From NCBI GenBank assembly GCA_963383645.1, contig OY726573.1, positions 21,106,845 to 21,170,844 of the forward strand: a stretch of DNA of 64,000 nt, in the 5' to 3' direction. Made by a program: the position numbers and the translations under genes. The number at the start of each line of letters is the position of its first letter. Position 1 is the first letter of the stretch. Shown one piece after another: positions 49,033 to 59,822 of the stretch. The stretch is from Muscardinus avellanarius. Lineage: Eukaryota; Chordata; Mammalia; Rodentia; Gliridae. The notes below the pieces were generated by a model. That model saw only the letters and a list, made by a program, of their open reading frames with translations, was not told the origin of the DNA and did not search any database.

Positions 49033-49372
49033 GATTCTAGCACTTGGCATAAGGACCAAAGATATGAGAACAGCCTCAGCAACTTAGGGAGACCCTCGGC
49101 AATTTGTGTGTGTGTGTGTGGTACTGGGGGTGGAACCCAGAGGCTTTCTACCTCCAGGCTATACTCCCAGACCTATTTTATATTTTATTTGGAAACAGGG
49201 TCTCACTAGGTTGCTGAGAGCCTCACTAAGTAGCTGAGGCTGGCTTCGAACCTGCGCAATCCTCCTGTCTCGGCCTCCCAAGCACGGGGATTACAAGCGT
49301 GCGCCACCACGCCCGGCGACCCTCAGCAATTTAGTGAAATCATTTTTCAAAATAAAATAGGACTAGGGTTCT
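49033..49372 (+). mobile_element. Old SINE split by a reverse SINE
   Basis: TTCTAGCACTTGGCATAAGG ... AGACCCTCGGCAATTT resumes after 49,318 as GACCCTCAGCAATTTAGTG and TTCAAAATAAAATAGG. Confidence 0.7.
49106..49317 (-). mobile_element. Type B SINE with intact duplication
   Basis: GACCCTCGGCAATTT (49,091-49,105) and GACCCTCAGCAATTT (49,318-49,332) flank it. GGTACTGGGGGTGGAACCCA ... CGAACCTGCGCAATCCTCCT ... TTACAAGCGTGCGCCACCAC. The tail has become (TG)n. Confidence 0.93.
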
Positions 49373-49672
49373 GAGTGTGGCGGCGCACGCTTATAATCCC
49401 AGAATTCAGGAGAAAGAGACCAGAGGATCGTGGGTCATGGACAGCCTCAGCTACTTAGGCCAGCTACTTAGGCCCTTCACAACTCAGTGAGACCTGTTTC
49501 AAATATAAAAAGACTAAAAAAAAAAAAATATGGCTGGGGGTGTAGCTTAAGGTAGAATGTCCCTGGGTTCCGTCCCTGGTATACAGCAAAATAAAATAAA
49601 ATAAAATAGAACTAGAAGTATAGCTCAGAGGCTGAATGCACCAGGGTTCAATATCCCCAGTATCACAAAAAT
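49370..49672 (+). mobile_element. Type A SINE followed by an orphan right half
   Basis: GAGTGTGGCGGCGCACGCTT, AGAATTCAGGAG, with a local CAGCTACTTAGGC duplication near 49,447-49,470. The second right half (AGTATAGCTCAGAGGCTGAA) at 49,606 may belong to the split 49,033 SINE. Confidence 0.75.
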
Positions 49673-49735
49673 AATTAGTTGATTGATTGATTTTAAAAAT
49701 AAAAGGGATAGTCAGAAGTAGAATGCACCTGGATT

Positions 49736-49945
49736 CAGCCAGGTGTGGTGGCACACGCTTGTATTCCCAGCATTTGGGAGGCTGAGACCAGAGGATTGTG
49801 GTTCGAGGACAGTCTCAGCTACTTAGTGGGGTCCTTTGCAACTAACTCAGTGAGACCCTGTTTCAAAAATAAAGAATAAAAAAATAGAGCTGGGGGTGTA
49901 GCTCGAAGGTAAACTGCCCCTGAGTTTCATCCCTAATACCACACA
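49736..49945 (+). mobile_element. Type A SINE with (CA)n tail
   Basis: AGCCAGGTGTGGTGGCACAC, CAGCATTTGGGAGGCTGAGA, GGGGGTGTAGCTCGAAGGTA. It entered a right half that continues at 49,973-50,005 (TGCCCTGGGACTCAATCTCC). Confidence 0.85.
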
Positions 49946-50144
49946 CACACACACACACACACAAAAAAAAATGCCCTGGGACTCAATCTCCAGCACCAGA
50001 TGAAAAATGGAGTAATGTTAGATAGGTACTTACAATATGGTGATATGATCCAAAGGGGACTAAGTGTTTCAGGAGCCCAGTTTAGAGGGGATGATCTGGG
50101 GCGCCTCTCTGAGGAGGAGATGGCAAGAATGAGATGGATGTGAG

Positions 50145-50262
50145 CTGAGTATGGGGCATGCCTCTAATCTCAGTACTTGGGAGGCTGAGAAAGTAGGATC
50201 ACAGGTTCAAGGATAGCCTCAGCATAGAAAGACTCTCAGCTACCTAGTGAGACCCTGGTTTT
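50145..50262 (+). mobile_element. Old SINE left half, interrupted
   Basis: GCTGAGTATGGGGCATGCCT ... CTACCTAGTGAGACCCTGGT. Two reverse SINEs follow, then AGACCCTGTTTTAAAACACA resumes at 50,712. Confidence 0.78.
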
Positions 50263-50264
50263 TT

Positions 50265-50478
50265 TTTGGGGGGTGGGATTTTTGCAGTACTGGGGGTTGA
50301 ACCCAGGGGCATTCTACCTCTGAGCTATACCCCAGCCCTATTTTTTATAATTTATTTTGAAACAGGGCCTCATTAAGTTGCAGAGGACCTCACTAAAGAG
50401 GCTGTCTGCGAACCATGATTCTCCAGGCTCAGCCTCCTGAATGTTGGGATTACAAGCATCCGCCACCATGCCAGGCTC
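50265..50478 (-). mobile_element. B1-dID SINE nested in the 50,145 SINE
   Basis: GTACTGGGGGTTGAACCCAG ... GAAACAGGGCCTCATTAAGT ... ACAAGCATCCGCCACCATGC. AGACCCTGGTTT is duplicated on both sides (50,253 and 50,479). Confidence 0.9.
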
Positions 50479-50524
50479 AGACCCTGGTTTGTTTTTGTTT
50501 TTGTTTTTTGTTTTGTTTTGTTTT

Positions 50525-50711
50525 TGTGGTACTGGGGTTACTGGAAACCCTTCTACCTCTGGGCTACACTCCCAGACCTATATTTTATACTTTTTTATTT
50601 GGAAACAGGGTCTCTTAAGCCAGCGCTCACGGCCGGCTTCGAACCTGCATGATCCTCCTGTCTCCGCCTCCCAAGCGCAGGGATTACAAGCGTGCGCCAC
50701 CACACCTGGCT
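50525..50711 (-). mobile_element. Type C SINE at the same target
   Basis: GGTACTGGGGTTACTGGAAA, GGGTCTCTTAAGCCAGCGCT and CAAGCGCAGGGATTACAAGC. The repeated AGACCCTG at 50,712 shows a second insertion at the duplicated target. Confidence 0.9.
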
Positions 50712-50737
50712 TAGACCCTGTTTTAAAACACAAAATA

Positions 50738-50945
50738 AAGCTGGGAGTGGTGGTGCACGCTTGTAATCCCAGCATTCGGGAGGCTGAAACCAGAGGATCA
50801 CGGTTCGTGGACAGCCTCAGCTACTTAGTGAGGCCTTCTGCAACTCAGTGAGACCCAGTTTCAAAATAAAGAATAAAAAATAGGGCAGGAGGTGTAGCTC
50901 AGAGGTCGAATGTCCCTGGGTTCCACCCCCAAAACCCACCAAAAA
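50738..50945 (+). mobile_element. Type A SINE
   Basis: GCTGGGAGTGGTGGTGCACG, CAGCATTCGGGAGGCTGAAA, ATAGGGCAGGAGGTGTAGC. A leftover right half (GGGGGTATAACTCAGAGGTA) follows at 50,970, ending in (CA)n at 51,007-51,031. Confidence 0.88.
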
Positions 50946-51089
50946 ACAAATTCAAAATAAAATAGTGTTGGGGGTATAACTCAGAGGTAAAATGTCCCAA
51001 TAAATACCACACACACACACACACACACACACAGAAGAGTAAGATGGATGAGAAGAACTGAGAGAACAGTGGCAAGCGGCAAGAACAGA

Positions 51090-51295
51090 CCTAAGGGATT
51101 CACATTCTGCGCCTCACTTAGCAGTTGTGTAACCTATGGAAGTGACAACTACTTGCTCATAGAATAGGGATGCTTTTAGAACCCAGCTTGTAGGACTGCT
51201 ATGCTCACAAGCAAGGATTGTGCTGAGGAATAAATGAGCTGATGGATGGATAGTGCGTGGTCCAGAGCCTGGCACCAGGGAGAGCTACAGAAATA
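51090..51295 (+). repeat. MIR SINE remnant
   Basis: TTAGCAGTTGTGTAACCTAT, AGAATAGGGATGCTTTTAGA, AGGAATAAATGAGCTGATGG and GTCCAGAGCCTGGCACCAGG follow forward MIR order. Confidence 0.78.
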
Positions 51296-51305
51296 TCAGC
51301 GATTG

Positions 51306-51471
51306 CTGGGCGTGGTCCTACATGCCTATAACCCCAGTGCTTGGGAGGCTGAAACAGGAGGATCAGAGGGTTGAGGCCAGCAACTTAGCAAGACTCTGTT
51401 TCAAAATAAAAAGGCCTGGGGTATAACTTGGAGGTAGAATGCCCCTGAATTCAATCCCTAGTACCAAAAAA
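51306..51471 (+). mobile_element. Old B1-dID SINE
   Basis: GCTGGGCGTGGTCCTACATG ... GGGGTATAACTTGGAGGTAG ... ATTCAATCCCTAGTACC. Confidence 0.82.
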
Positions 51472-52385
51472 GGAATAGATCAATAAATATCAATTATTGA
51501 AGTTTGAAATCTGCCTAGGCCAAGGCCCCAGTGGGATCCCCATAGCCCCAGAGAACACTATGCTCCCATAAGATGGTACCAACCAAGGGTACTGGGGAAG
51601 AGCTTATGCATAGCAGGGTCTGGGAGATGGAGGACAGGAGCACATGTTTCTCTAAAGCATGCTGACACAGATTCCGCCCCCTCCCCGCCAGTCCCTGATT
51701 CATCTCCTCAACCCAGGGCTCATGCCCATCCTTCTCAAAGCTCAGGATCCTGGGGTTGGAGGTTGGACTGGCTGTCAGTCCCCACCCTAGAGGCGGTGGA
51801 CACCCACATATCCAGAGGAAGAGATGCAGTTTCCTCAAGGCAGAGGGAGGGACAGGGTACAAGATCCTAAAGAGAGGGTAGAACAGGGCCAGCGGGAAGC
51901 CTCAGAAAGCCTCAGAGAGCCAGAGACCTGCTGGGCTAAAGTAGCACCTGCCATAAATTGGCACACCCTCCAGGCACCAGAGAGCCCTACAGATGGTGAA
52001 CACACAGACAGAGAAGAGTACCCCAGAATAAGCCGCAGGGCACAATGGCGCAGACACAGACACTAACGGGCACACCAGTGTGCACTCCCACCCCAGCCAG
52101 CACCCTCGACGCGCGGTACTTGTTTTGTCATCCCACGTCTATTGGTAGTTCCCTTGGCTATTTGCATTTGTGAGCAGATGAACAGGGATCCCCTCACACC
52201 CCCCCCAATCTAGAAGCCCTGAAGAGAGGTTAAAAAAAAAAAAACAGAAAAAACACACACATGCATGCATGGCAGGCTGAGATCAGACAGGAGGTAGAAC
52301 TTCCCACTGGAGATTCACCAAGCATTGAGAAAAGTGTGGGCAAGAAGAAAGTGTTGACCATCAGATGCCCTCTTTGTGCGTGTGT
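51472..52385. other. Non-repetitive stretch, no gene seen
   Basis: A 115-codon minus frame (51,515-51,862) has no recognisable content. An A12 run and ACACACATGCATGCATGGC lie near 52,230-52,272. Confidence 0.45.
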
Positions 52386-52641
52386 GTGTGTGGCACTGGG
52401 AACTGAACCCAGGGGTGTTCTACCTCTAAGCTACACCCCCAGCCCGATTTTATTTTTTACTTTGAAATGGGGTCTCACAAAGTTGCTGAGGGCCTGGACA
52501 TTCTACATCCCCAGCCCTATTTTACTTTAATTTAAACAGGGTCTCATTAGGTTGATGAGAGTCTTACTTCTTGCTGAGGCTGTCCTTGAACCTGCCATCC
52601 TCTTATCCCATCCTCCCAAGTACTGGGATTCCACTCCCGGC
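52386..52641 (-). mobile_element. SINE with duplicated right half
   Basis: GCACTGGGAACTGAACCCAG ... GAAATGGGGTCTCACAAAGT is followed by a second CATTCTACATCCCCAGCCCT and AAACAGGGTCTCATTAGGTT, so two copies are joined head to tail with deletions. Confidence 0.78.
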
Positions 52642-53724
52642 TTCTATTCTTATCTCTTACCAAACTTGCTAAGAACAAAAGCCACCCCTAATTTCCCAGG
52701 TCAGAGTAGTCTTTAAATGACTGTAAATGAAAATGGATGCTGCCCCACCTCCCCAGCCTTGGCAGGGTACAACCTGGCCTGCGAGCAGAAGGATGGATGC
52801 AGTGACCTTTGTATGCCAGCCTGAGCCTCTGAGCAGGGAGAAGAGGCAGTTAGACACCTTCCCTACGCTGTAACCTCTCACAGGAGGGGAGTGGCTGAGA
52901 GATAGGAGAAGGTGGGGAGAACCAATCCACCTGATTCCATGACAACAGAACTATGAGTTTGAAGATGGCACCTCCCCTGTCAAAGCAGATGGTGGAGGGT
53001 TGGAAGAAAGAACAGAGACTCATGGGTGCTGGACCCTGAATTTGTAGTCTGCTCTGAATTATGCCCTAGGACTTCCCAACTAACCCTCAACCAACTGCAC
53101 TGCCCTTACCTCCTGCTACCTGTCACTCTCCCTCAGTCTGTGCCTGTCTCCCAGATACCTCTAATCCCAAGCACCAAGGCTACCACCACCAGCCCTGGTT
53201 CTTCCACCCTCTGGGCCACCTCCTCCTCTCCCTTCCTGCCTGATTTTTCTCTAGCCCTCCCCCACCCTGCCCTGTCCTTCCCCAGACCAGTGCCCATGAC
53301 CATCTGCCAGCCCCAAACGCCAGCGCTCACCCTCCCTCCAATTGTCCTTCAAGCACCTGCTTCCAAGCTGCTGCTCCCCTCATCCTTGGCCCATGGCCTG
53401 GGCTATGCCCACCCCCCTAAGGGATGGGGTACCACCAGCTTCAATCACCGTCCCCCTGGAGGACAGCCCAGGGGCAGGCTTCAATCCACACACTGTGAAA
53501 TAGGTCTATTCGGGAGGCCAAGGCCCCAGAGGAATTGACCAGGTCCCGAGCCTGGCCCTTGAGCCCTGAATTCTACAACCAGGAGGGGTCTTTGGAGTGA
53601 CCTCATCCAGCCTCCTCCTCTACTGAGTGCATGAATGCCCACAACACCAGAACCTACTGTCTTCCCAGAAAAAATACTCCTCCATGAGTGGACGCCCCCA
53701 CTGAACACCTGCCCATTACTGCAC
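52642..53724. other. Non-repetitive, pyrimidine-rich stretch
   Basis: A 170-codon plus-strand frame (53,026-53,538) is rich in Pro, Ser, Thr and Leu and has no recognisable domain or splice context. I treat it as compositional. TTTCTCTAG and CTGTCCTTCCCCAG at 53,250-53,285 look acceptor-like on the plus strand but lead to no clear exon. Confidence 0.4.
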
Positions 53725-53825
53725 TTGAAAAGTTGGTAAGCATCTTATTTAACACGCACAACACCCACACGGGAAACCGAGGCTGAGAGAAGGTACGTAA
53801 CTTGCCCGAGGTCGTGCTACATACC
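53725..53825 (-). repeat. MIR fragment
   Basis: CATCTTATTTAACACGCACA, ACGGGAAACCGAGGCTGAGA and GTAACTTGCCCGAGGTCGTG. Confidence 0.8.
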
Positions 53826-54978
53826 GGATACTTCCATGTGCCACTCCAAACCCTCAGTCCCACCTCTTACTTCAGCCACTTCCCTGCTGGTTCTGAGCAG
53901 CATCTTACAGGTGCGACCTGACAGCGCTTCGGGTAGCCCAAGCCAGCCTGTCTTTGAAGTCATAGTGTGGGATGACCAGGGGAAGCCACCAGAGGGTGAT
54001 GCATGAGCACCGTGGAGGCGCACAGGAGCTAATGTCCATGGGCCACCCTTGTCCCGTGGGGGATGTGACTCATGGGCAAACACTTCCCTGCTTCTCTCCC
54101 CAATAGAGCAGTTTTGAAATGCAACCCACAGGCTCCTCAGGAGACCACCCAGGATAAAACCGTGGCAAAAATAAAACCCGGGCACCTCATATTACTTTCC
54201 TTTCTCTCCTTCATACCTTCACCATGCCCTTGCTTCCTGGATTTCTTTTCATATAAACCAGCACATGCGAGCCTTCCTCCCGGAGGATGTGGAGGCCATA
54301 CAGGCAGGTGGGTAGTGGAGCTGAGGTTCACAACCAGGTCTGAGTGCAAGAGTGTCACCAAGAGAGTGTTTAAGCCTTCATGCTTAATCACTGTGACATG
54401 CTGCCACCACCACCATTCATGACAGGGCCCCTTTCCCTCAAGGTTTAAGTCATTCTGAGCTACTGTGGGTCAGCCATGTTCCTTCAGAGGGATCATGGGA
54501 AAGAGAGAGAGGAGGGCTGGATGGGTACCTGCCCCAGGAGGATCCTCTTCACTGAGACAGAAACTACTGCCTGCCAAATTCTCTCAGCACCCTGGGCTGC
54601 ACAGGAGTCCCATCGGACTTGTGCTGGCCCTGCCCACATTCAGTGTCTGCCCCTGCAAAGAAGCATCAACTGCAGGTCTTCAGCTCCAGCCCCCCATGCC
54701 ACCCCTAGCAGGGCCCCAAAGCCCCATGCCACCCCCACTCCACAACATCCTCAAGGGAGGAGGGACCTGAGGCAGCTTCCAGAGCCTGAGTGACCAGGTC
54801 TAGCAGATACCCCCCACCCCTGGACTCACAACCTAGCACCCTTGCTGGGACTTTCCTGGGGGAAGTCACAACCCAGGACCTCGGGGAACCTGAGTCACTC
54901 CCAGCCCCACAGCTGTGCAGCCTTCTGCTTATTCCTCCCAGCAACAGGACAGAAAGGAAGAAGGGCAGAGACTCTGCG

Positions 54979-54980
<2 letters not shown>
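53826..54980. other. Non-repetitive stretch, no gene seen
   Basis: Several overlapping 80-120 codon frames on both strands, none recognisable. Confidence 0.45.

Positions 54981-54984
<4 letters not shown>

Positions 54985-55033
<49 letters not shown>
54985..55033 (+). repeat. (TC)n microsatellite
   Basis: CTCGCTCGCTCTCTCTCTCT over about 50 bases, followed by a C-run CCCCTCCCCCCCC. Confidence 0.95.
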
Positions 55034-55035
<2 letters not shown>

Positions 55036-55949
55036 CTCCCCCCCCATGGGAAACTGAGGCCTAATGGGCTCAACCAGCTTCACAGACTAAAAAGAAATGG
55101 AGAGTCCCAGGGTCTGGCCCAGGACAAACCTATCATTCCCTATGGAGGCTGCTTTGGTGGGTGCCATGGGACAGAAAATCCCAAAATTCAGAGCTCAAAC
55201 CCCACTTGCATGTAAATGCCCTTCAGGTTCATTAAAAGGGTGAAGGGGAAGCTAAGGAGGAAAGAAAGATGCCCTGGATCAGCTCCCAGGGTCAGACCCA
55301 CAGCACACGCCTGGCTGAAGTCTACAGACTCCCGAAGTCCCCTAAACACCTGCCCGGGACCCCTGAGCGGGCTGGCACTGCATTCGCGCCAAAGGCTCTG
55401 GAAATGGACATCACGCTGGAGGTTGGTCTTGCCCCAAAGTCCAAGAAGGCCTATCAGCCAGCAACCCCAGCCTAGCTCCCTCCTGCAACAGTCACAGGTT
55501 GAAGTGGGGGGCTGGGGTTTATGCCCGCGGAGGTGGGGGAGACAAACCTACCCAGACTAGCTACAGAGTCCTCCTGGGGTTCCTGGCTGTTTTCCCTTCT
55601 CCCACCACCTGTAAACACCCACGTCTGACCTCCATCTCCGCCAGCTCCTCTCCAGAGACTCAGACGGGGTGACCAACATCTCCTTCAAGCACACACGCCC
55701 CTGGCAAGGATGCGCGTGCAGTGCTCCCTGGCAGGGCCTTCTGAGGACTATCACCCCACCTCCCGAACACGTATGCAGCCCCGGGCGGTGAGCTTGCTCC
55801 GTGAGACCGCAGGGGAGCTGCGCGGGCCATCCTCGCTGGAGACAGCTTTGCACCACATCACCCACACTCGCAACGGACACCCCAATTCCACGCTCGGCCA
55901 CACCCAGGCTGCTATGGAATTACCACCCAGCCCGGGGCCACCGACCTTC
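55034..55949. other. GC-rich flank of the CpG island
   Basis: No repeats are found for over 2 kb either side. Open frames are common because of composition, and I cannot assign an exon. Confidence 0.45.
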
Positions 55950-56245
55950 TCGCTCCCAGGCGCGCAGAACGTCGGCTGTCAGCCTGGGCGGCCCCAGCGC
56001 CCTCCGCCGGCCCGCGCGCGCCCCGGCTCCGGGCACCCGCGCAGCGTGCGCGCACACGCTCCCGCTCCACCCAGCAGGCGGGTGCGGGCCGGAGCCGCCC
56101 CCACTGCCGAGGCTACCCAGGCGGGCGGCTCCAGGAACAAAGGCGCGGGGCGGGGCGGGGCGGGGCGGGGCACCCGGAGGGAGGAGAGGCCCACCTGCCT
56201 GCAGAGGTTCCCAGAGGACCCGCCCCACCAGGGGAACCGAGCTGC
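55950..56245. promoter_or_regulatory. CpG island with tandem GC boxes
   Basis: CpG is dense (GCCGGCCCGCGCGCGCCCCG, CACCCGCGCAGCGTGCGCGC) in a window otherwise CpG-poor outside young SINEs. GGGGCGGGGCGGGGCGGGGC at 56,152-56,171 is four overlapping Sp1-type GC boxes. No TATA box is nearby, as usual for island promoters. Direction is unclear: a plus-strand donor-like GGAA/GTAAGG lies at 56,328, and nothing equally good is seen on the minus strand. It may be a first exon or an alternative promoter of a gene whose body I cannot identify. Confidence 0.75.
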
Positions 56246-56490
56246 GGCAAGATCTTTCAGGCCTGATCTACTGAGAAAGACACTCCGGAGTCCTCTTGGG
56301 GAGGAAGTACGGTGCCATAGGAACTTGGAAGTAAGGGCCTCAAGGGCTGCCAGAACCCCTGGAACTGCCCCTTGTCAATCAATCCACAGACAGCCGTTCA
56401 GTTTCTGCCAAACCAGAGGTGCTCCTGAACTTGAAAGGGTTAAAGCAAGGATCCTCTAGCCAAACTCTTAGGTGTCTGGGTCTCTTACTC

Positions 56491-56491
56491 A

Positions 56492-56540
<49 letters not shown>
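56491..56540 (+). repeat. (CA)n microsatellite
   Basis: About 50 bases of pure CA repeats after CTTACTCAGA. Confidence 0.96.
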
Positions 56541-56544
<4 letters not shown>

Positions 56545-56647
56545 GGCAGCCGCTGACTGCGGCTTGCACACCTCCAGTGATAAGTTGTTCATTCCCTGAG
56601 GGACCTGCCCACATGGTCCTCACCAAGCTCTAAACACTTATAAAGCC

Positions 56648-56862
56648 TTTTTTTTTTTTTTTTTTTCAGTACTGGGAATTGAACCCAAGGCATTCTACCT
56701 CTGAGCTACACCCCTAGCCCTGCTCTTTATACTTATTTTTGAAACGGTCTCACTAAGTTGCAGAGGGCCTCTCTAAATAGCTGAGACTGGCTGTGAGCCT
56801 GCAATCCTCCTGTCTCAGCTCCGAAGTACTGGGATTACTGGTGTGCACCACCATGCCCGGCT
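56648..56862 (-). mobile_element. Old B1-dID SINE
   Basis: AGTACTGGGAATTGAACCCA ... TTGAAACGGTCTCACTAAGT ... ATTACTGGTGTGCACCACCA, with an 18-T tail. Confidence 0.88.
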
Positions 56863-57697
56863 CTCACTCTGTTCTTCCCAGTGTCTTCCTGTTTCTAGCT
56901 ATCATCCCTGCAGGAACACCTTTACCTGGCATGTCCTGAGACCTTCCACCCCCTGTATTCACCACCCTTCACCACCTCCTCCTCCTAGATGGCTGGCTCT
57001 GGTGCCCTCCAGGACTCAGTCCATGTCACTTTCCCAGAGAGGCCTGCCATCTCTTCTAAAGCTACTCCTTATCTCCATGTTCTGTTTAGTTTCTTCAGCA
57101 GCTGACCATCTGGAGAAACCCTCGTGTCTCTGCATCTACATGTTTTTTGGTCTCTCTGCCATTACATGTGTCCATGTAAGCAGTGGCCTTGCCTGCCTTG
57201 AGGACCACTGTCACCCCACAGCCTGACCCAGAGCAGCACCCAGTGGACAGACAGTTGTGCAGGAAGGAAGGGACAGAGGGAGGGAGGAGGGAAGAAAAGA
57301 CAAAATGAAGAGAATAGGGCAGAAGGAAAGGCTGGTCAGCCAACAGTCCTGAGTCCCCTTGGCAGCTGTTCTGAAGCGCAAGCCACAGCCATCCCAGGCA
57401 GGCTCTGGCACAAAGTCTAGCAGAAGAAAGGTCCTCAATCACTGCTCACAGAAAATAATGCCAGTGGACTCAGAAGAGCAGGACCTTCTCTCCCCTCACT
57501 CGGGACTCTGCCCTGAGCACTTCAACCCCAAGATTCCAGCATTTTCCTTGGTAAGCACCTAAAATATATAGTCATACCCAACTCCTACTCAATCAAGTCC
57601 CTCAGATAACTCAGATCCTTTTGTTCCACTGCCTACATGCTTACGGGACTGGAGGCCAGCATTGATTTCACCTTTATACCTATTAAACTCTGTCTGC
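56863..57697. other. Non-repetitive stretch, no gene seen
   Basis: A purine-rich patch (GGAAGGAAGGGACAGAGGGA) lies at 57,261-57,330. No exon recognised. Confidence 0.45.
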
Positions 57698-57821
57698 AGC
57701 AGTCCCCCCTTATCTTTAGGGTATATATTCCAAAACCCTCAGCCCCAGTGGATGTCTGAAATCCAAATACAGTACCAAACCCTACAGATACTATGATTTT
57801 TCCTACAAAGACAATATCTGA

Positions 57822-58295
57822 CTTACAATAGTTTCACTTTCAACTTGTCTACTTTAGATTAAGATGGTGTAAGAGTAATAAGCATTCAGTATAAATTATA
57901 TTTTGATTTTTGAATTTAGATATTTCTCTGGGCTGATGATATGCCATAAGACACTCTCTTGAGCTAGGTGTGGTGGCACACACCCATAATCCCAGTACTC
58001 AGGAGGCTGAGACAGGAGGTTTGGAGGTTCAAAGCTAGCTTCAGCAACTTAGTGAAGCTATCAGCAACTTAGCAAGACCCTGCTTCAAAATAAAAAATAA
58101 AATAGGGCTGAAGGTGTAGCTTGGAGATAGAATGCCCCTGAGTTCAAGCCTCAGCACCACACACAAAAAAATTAAAAATAACATGGGCTTTGTGTTAGAT
58201 AACTTTGCCCGACTATAGGCTAGTGTGAGTTTTGCATTTAACGTTTTTAATTGATAATGAGTTTATTGGGTAATAAGTTGAGAAGCCTCTGTACC
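57822..58295 (+). mobile_element. Second Tigger-type element nested in the first
   Basis: TGACTTACAATAGTTTCAC, TTAGATTAAGATGGTGTAAG, AAGCATTCAGTATAAATTAT on the left. After a SINE come GCCCGACTATAGGCTAGTG and AATAAGTTGAGAAGCCTCTG on the right, in the order of a known short Tigger-related element. Confidence 0.7.
57963..58170 (+). mobile_element. SINE nested in the second Tigger
   Basis: AGCTAGGTGTGGTGGCACAC ... GAAGGTGTAGCTTGGAGATA ... GTTCAAGCCTCAGCACC. Confidence 0.88.
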
Positions 58296-58821
58296 TATAT
58301 ACCAATTATGACACTGAGAAATTTTATCTTTTCACTTAAAGGAAACACTTTAGGACTTTACTTTGACATATCCAAATTGCCAGCATCACTACATTGGCAC
58401 TTGGTAGTGATTATTAAGTAAAACAAGGGTTATCTAAATACAGGTACTGTGGCACCAACCCAGTTGCTCAGATAACCAAAACAGCCATGAAGTGACTAAC
58501 AGACAGGTAGCATATACATTATGGATACACTGAACAAAGGGATGATTCATATCCCAGGTGGGAAAGAGTAAAATGAGGTGAAATTTCATCAAGCTATTTA
58601 GATTAGCATACAATTTTAATCTTTGAATTATTTCTGGAATTTTCCACTTAAAACTTTTGGGAGTTTTGACTATGGGTAACTGAAACCATGAAAAGTGAAA
58701 TCTCAGATAATGAGATGGTAGACCCCACTGTTCTAGACTTGGACTCAGAATCCAGCTTCTAGGGCAGTGTGTGTGTGTGTGTGTGTTGGGTTGTTGTTGT
58801 TGTTTTTATTGTTATTGTTTG

Positions 58822-58994
58822 GGCACTGAGGATCAAACCCAGGGGCATTCGACCCCCAGCCCTTTTTATTTTTCATTTTGATACAGAGTCTCACTAAGTT
58901 GATGAAGTTACTGAGGCTGGCCTTAGAAGCTGTGATTCTCCTATCTCAGCCATCTAAGTACTGGGATTACAAGCGTGCGCTATGGCGCCCAGCC
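58822..58994 (-). mobile_element. Old SINE with target-site duplication
   Basis: GCACTGAGGATCAAACCCAG ... TGATACAGAGTCTCACTAAG ... TACAAGCGTGCGCTATGGCG. TTCTAGGGCAGTGTG (58,757) and TTCTAGGGCATTGTG (58,995) flank it. Confidence 0.9.
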
Positions 58995-59395
58995 TTCTAG
59001 GGCATTGTGAGTCCCGTTCTGCATCTAGCCTGCTGGGATGATGCCAGTTTCCTGCCATCAGCAGTATCACAAGCACCAATTCACCCCTTTCCTAGAGACG
59101 CTGCTGAACATGTGGAGCAGCTAAGAGCAGCCCACTCACCAAGCTCTGAGCTGTGCCACTCCCTAGCCACACTCCCATGTCACCTGCAAAGCTTTGACAG
59201 GAAGACAAGAACAATTTATTGCAGAAACTCACAACCACTGTCTCCTGCTCCACCACCCCCAATCCAATTTATAGTCTAGAAAATTAATCACAAAAGCAAA
59301 TACACTTCCCCCAGCAGGGTGGTTCACTCCATGGAATTCACTCAGTGCTGATGATCTACTTCTTCCCTAAGTGTCCCCAAACCATCTCTTTATTT
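58995..59395. other. Non-repetitive stretch, no gene seen
   Basis: A 90-codon plus frame (59,007-59,279) has no recognisable content. Confidence 0.45.
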
Positions 59396-59822
59396 TTGGA
59401 GGAGGTACTAGGGAGTGAACTCAGAAGTATTCTATCTGAGCTACACCACCAGTTCCCCCTCATTTTTTGTGTGTTTGATACTACAGATGGAACCCAGGGG
59501 CATTCTACCTCCGAGCTACACCCCTACCCCTATTTTTTTATTTTTTATTTGAAAACAGGATCTCACTAAGTTGCAGAAAGCCTCACTAAGTAGTTGAGGC
59601 TGGCCACAAACCTGAGATCCTCCTGTCTCAGCCTCCCAAGTACTGGGATCACAAGGGTGTACACCACTCCCGGCTACCCCTCCTCTTTTAAATTTTGAAA
59701 CTGGATATTACTAGGTTGCTGAAAGTCTCACTACGTTGCTGAGGCTGTCCCTTGAACCTGCAATCCTCCTGCCTCAGCTTCCCAACTACTAGGATTACAG
59801 GTGTGCACAATCATGCCTGGCT
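59396..59822 (-). mobile_element. Outer SINE split by a SINE
   Basis: Right half GGTACTAGGGAGTGAACTCA at 59,405; the left half resumes at about 59,676 (AATTTTGAAACTGGATATTA) and ends GTGCACAATCATGCCTGGC. Confidence 0.82.
59478..59674 (-). mobile_element. SINE nested in the 59,396 SINE
   Basis: GATACTACAGATGGAACCCA ... GAAAACAGGATCTCACTAAG ... CACAAGGGTGTACACCACTC. Confidence 0.85.

Larger units (their letters stand above)
57698..58733 (-). mobile_element. TcMar-Tigger DNA transposon with transposase remnant
   Basis: Left end CAGTCCCCCCTTATCTTTAG ... CCAGTGGATGTCTGAAATCC; right end GGTAACTGAAACCATGAAAA ... GATAATGAGATGGTAGACCC. These are the two ends of one Tigger-family element, with imperfect terminal inversion. 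The minus strand around 58,335-58,400 (GATGCTGGCAATTTGGATAT, CCTTTAAGTGAAAAG) keeps the start of the transposase gene, reading SDAGNLDM, but with stops. Confidence 0.75.

Noticed and set aside
53026..53538. 170-codon plus-strand open frame
   Set aside because: It is Pro/Ser/Thr/Leu-rich with no domain, no matched splice sites and strong pyrimidine bias; composition explains it.
55710..56459. 249-codon plus-strand frame across the CpG island
   Set aside because: Stops are rare in GC-rich DNA; shadow frames are open on both strands and residues are dominated by Arg, Pro, Ala and Gly.
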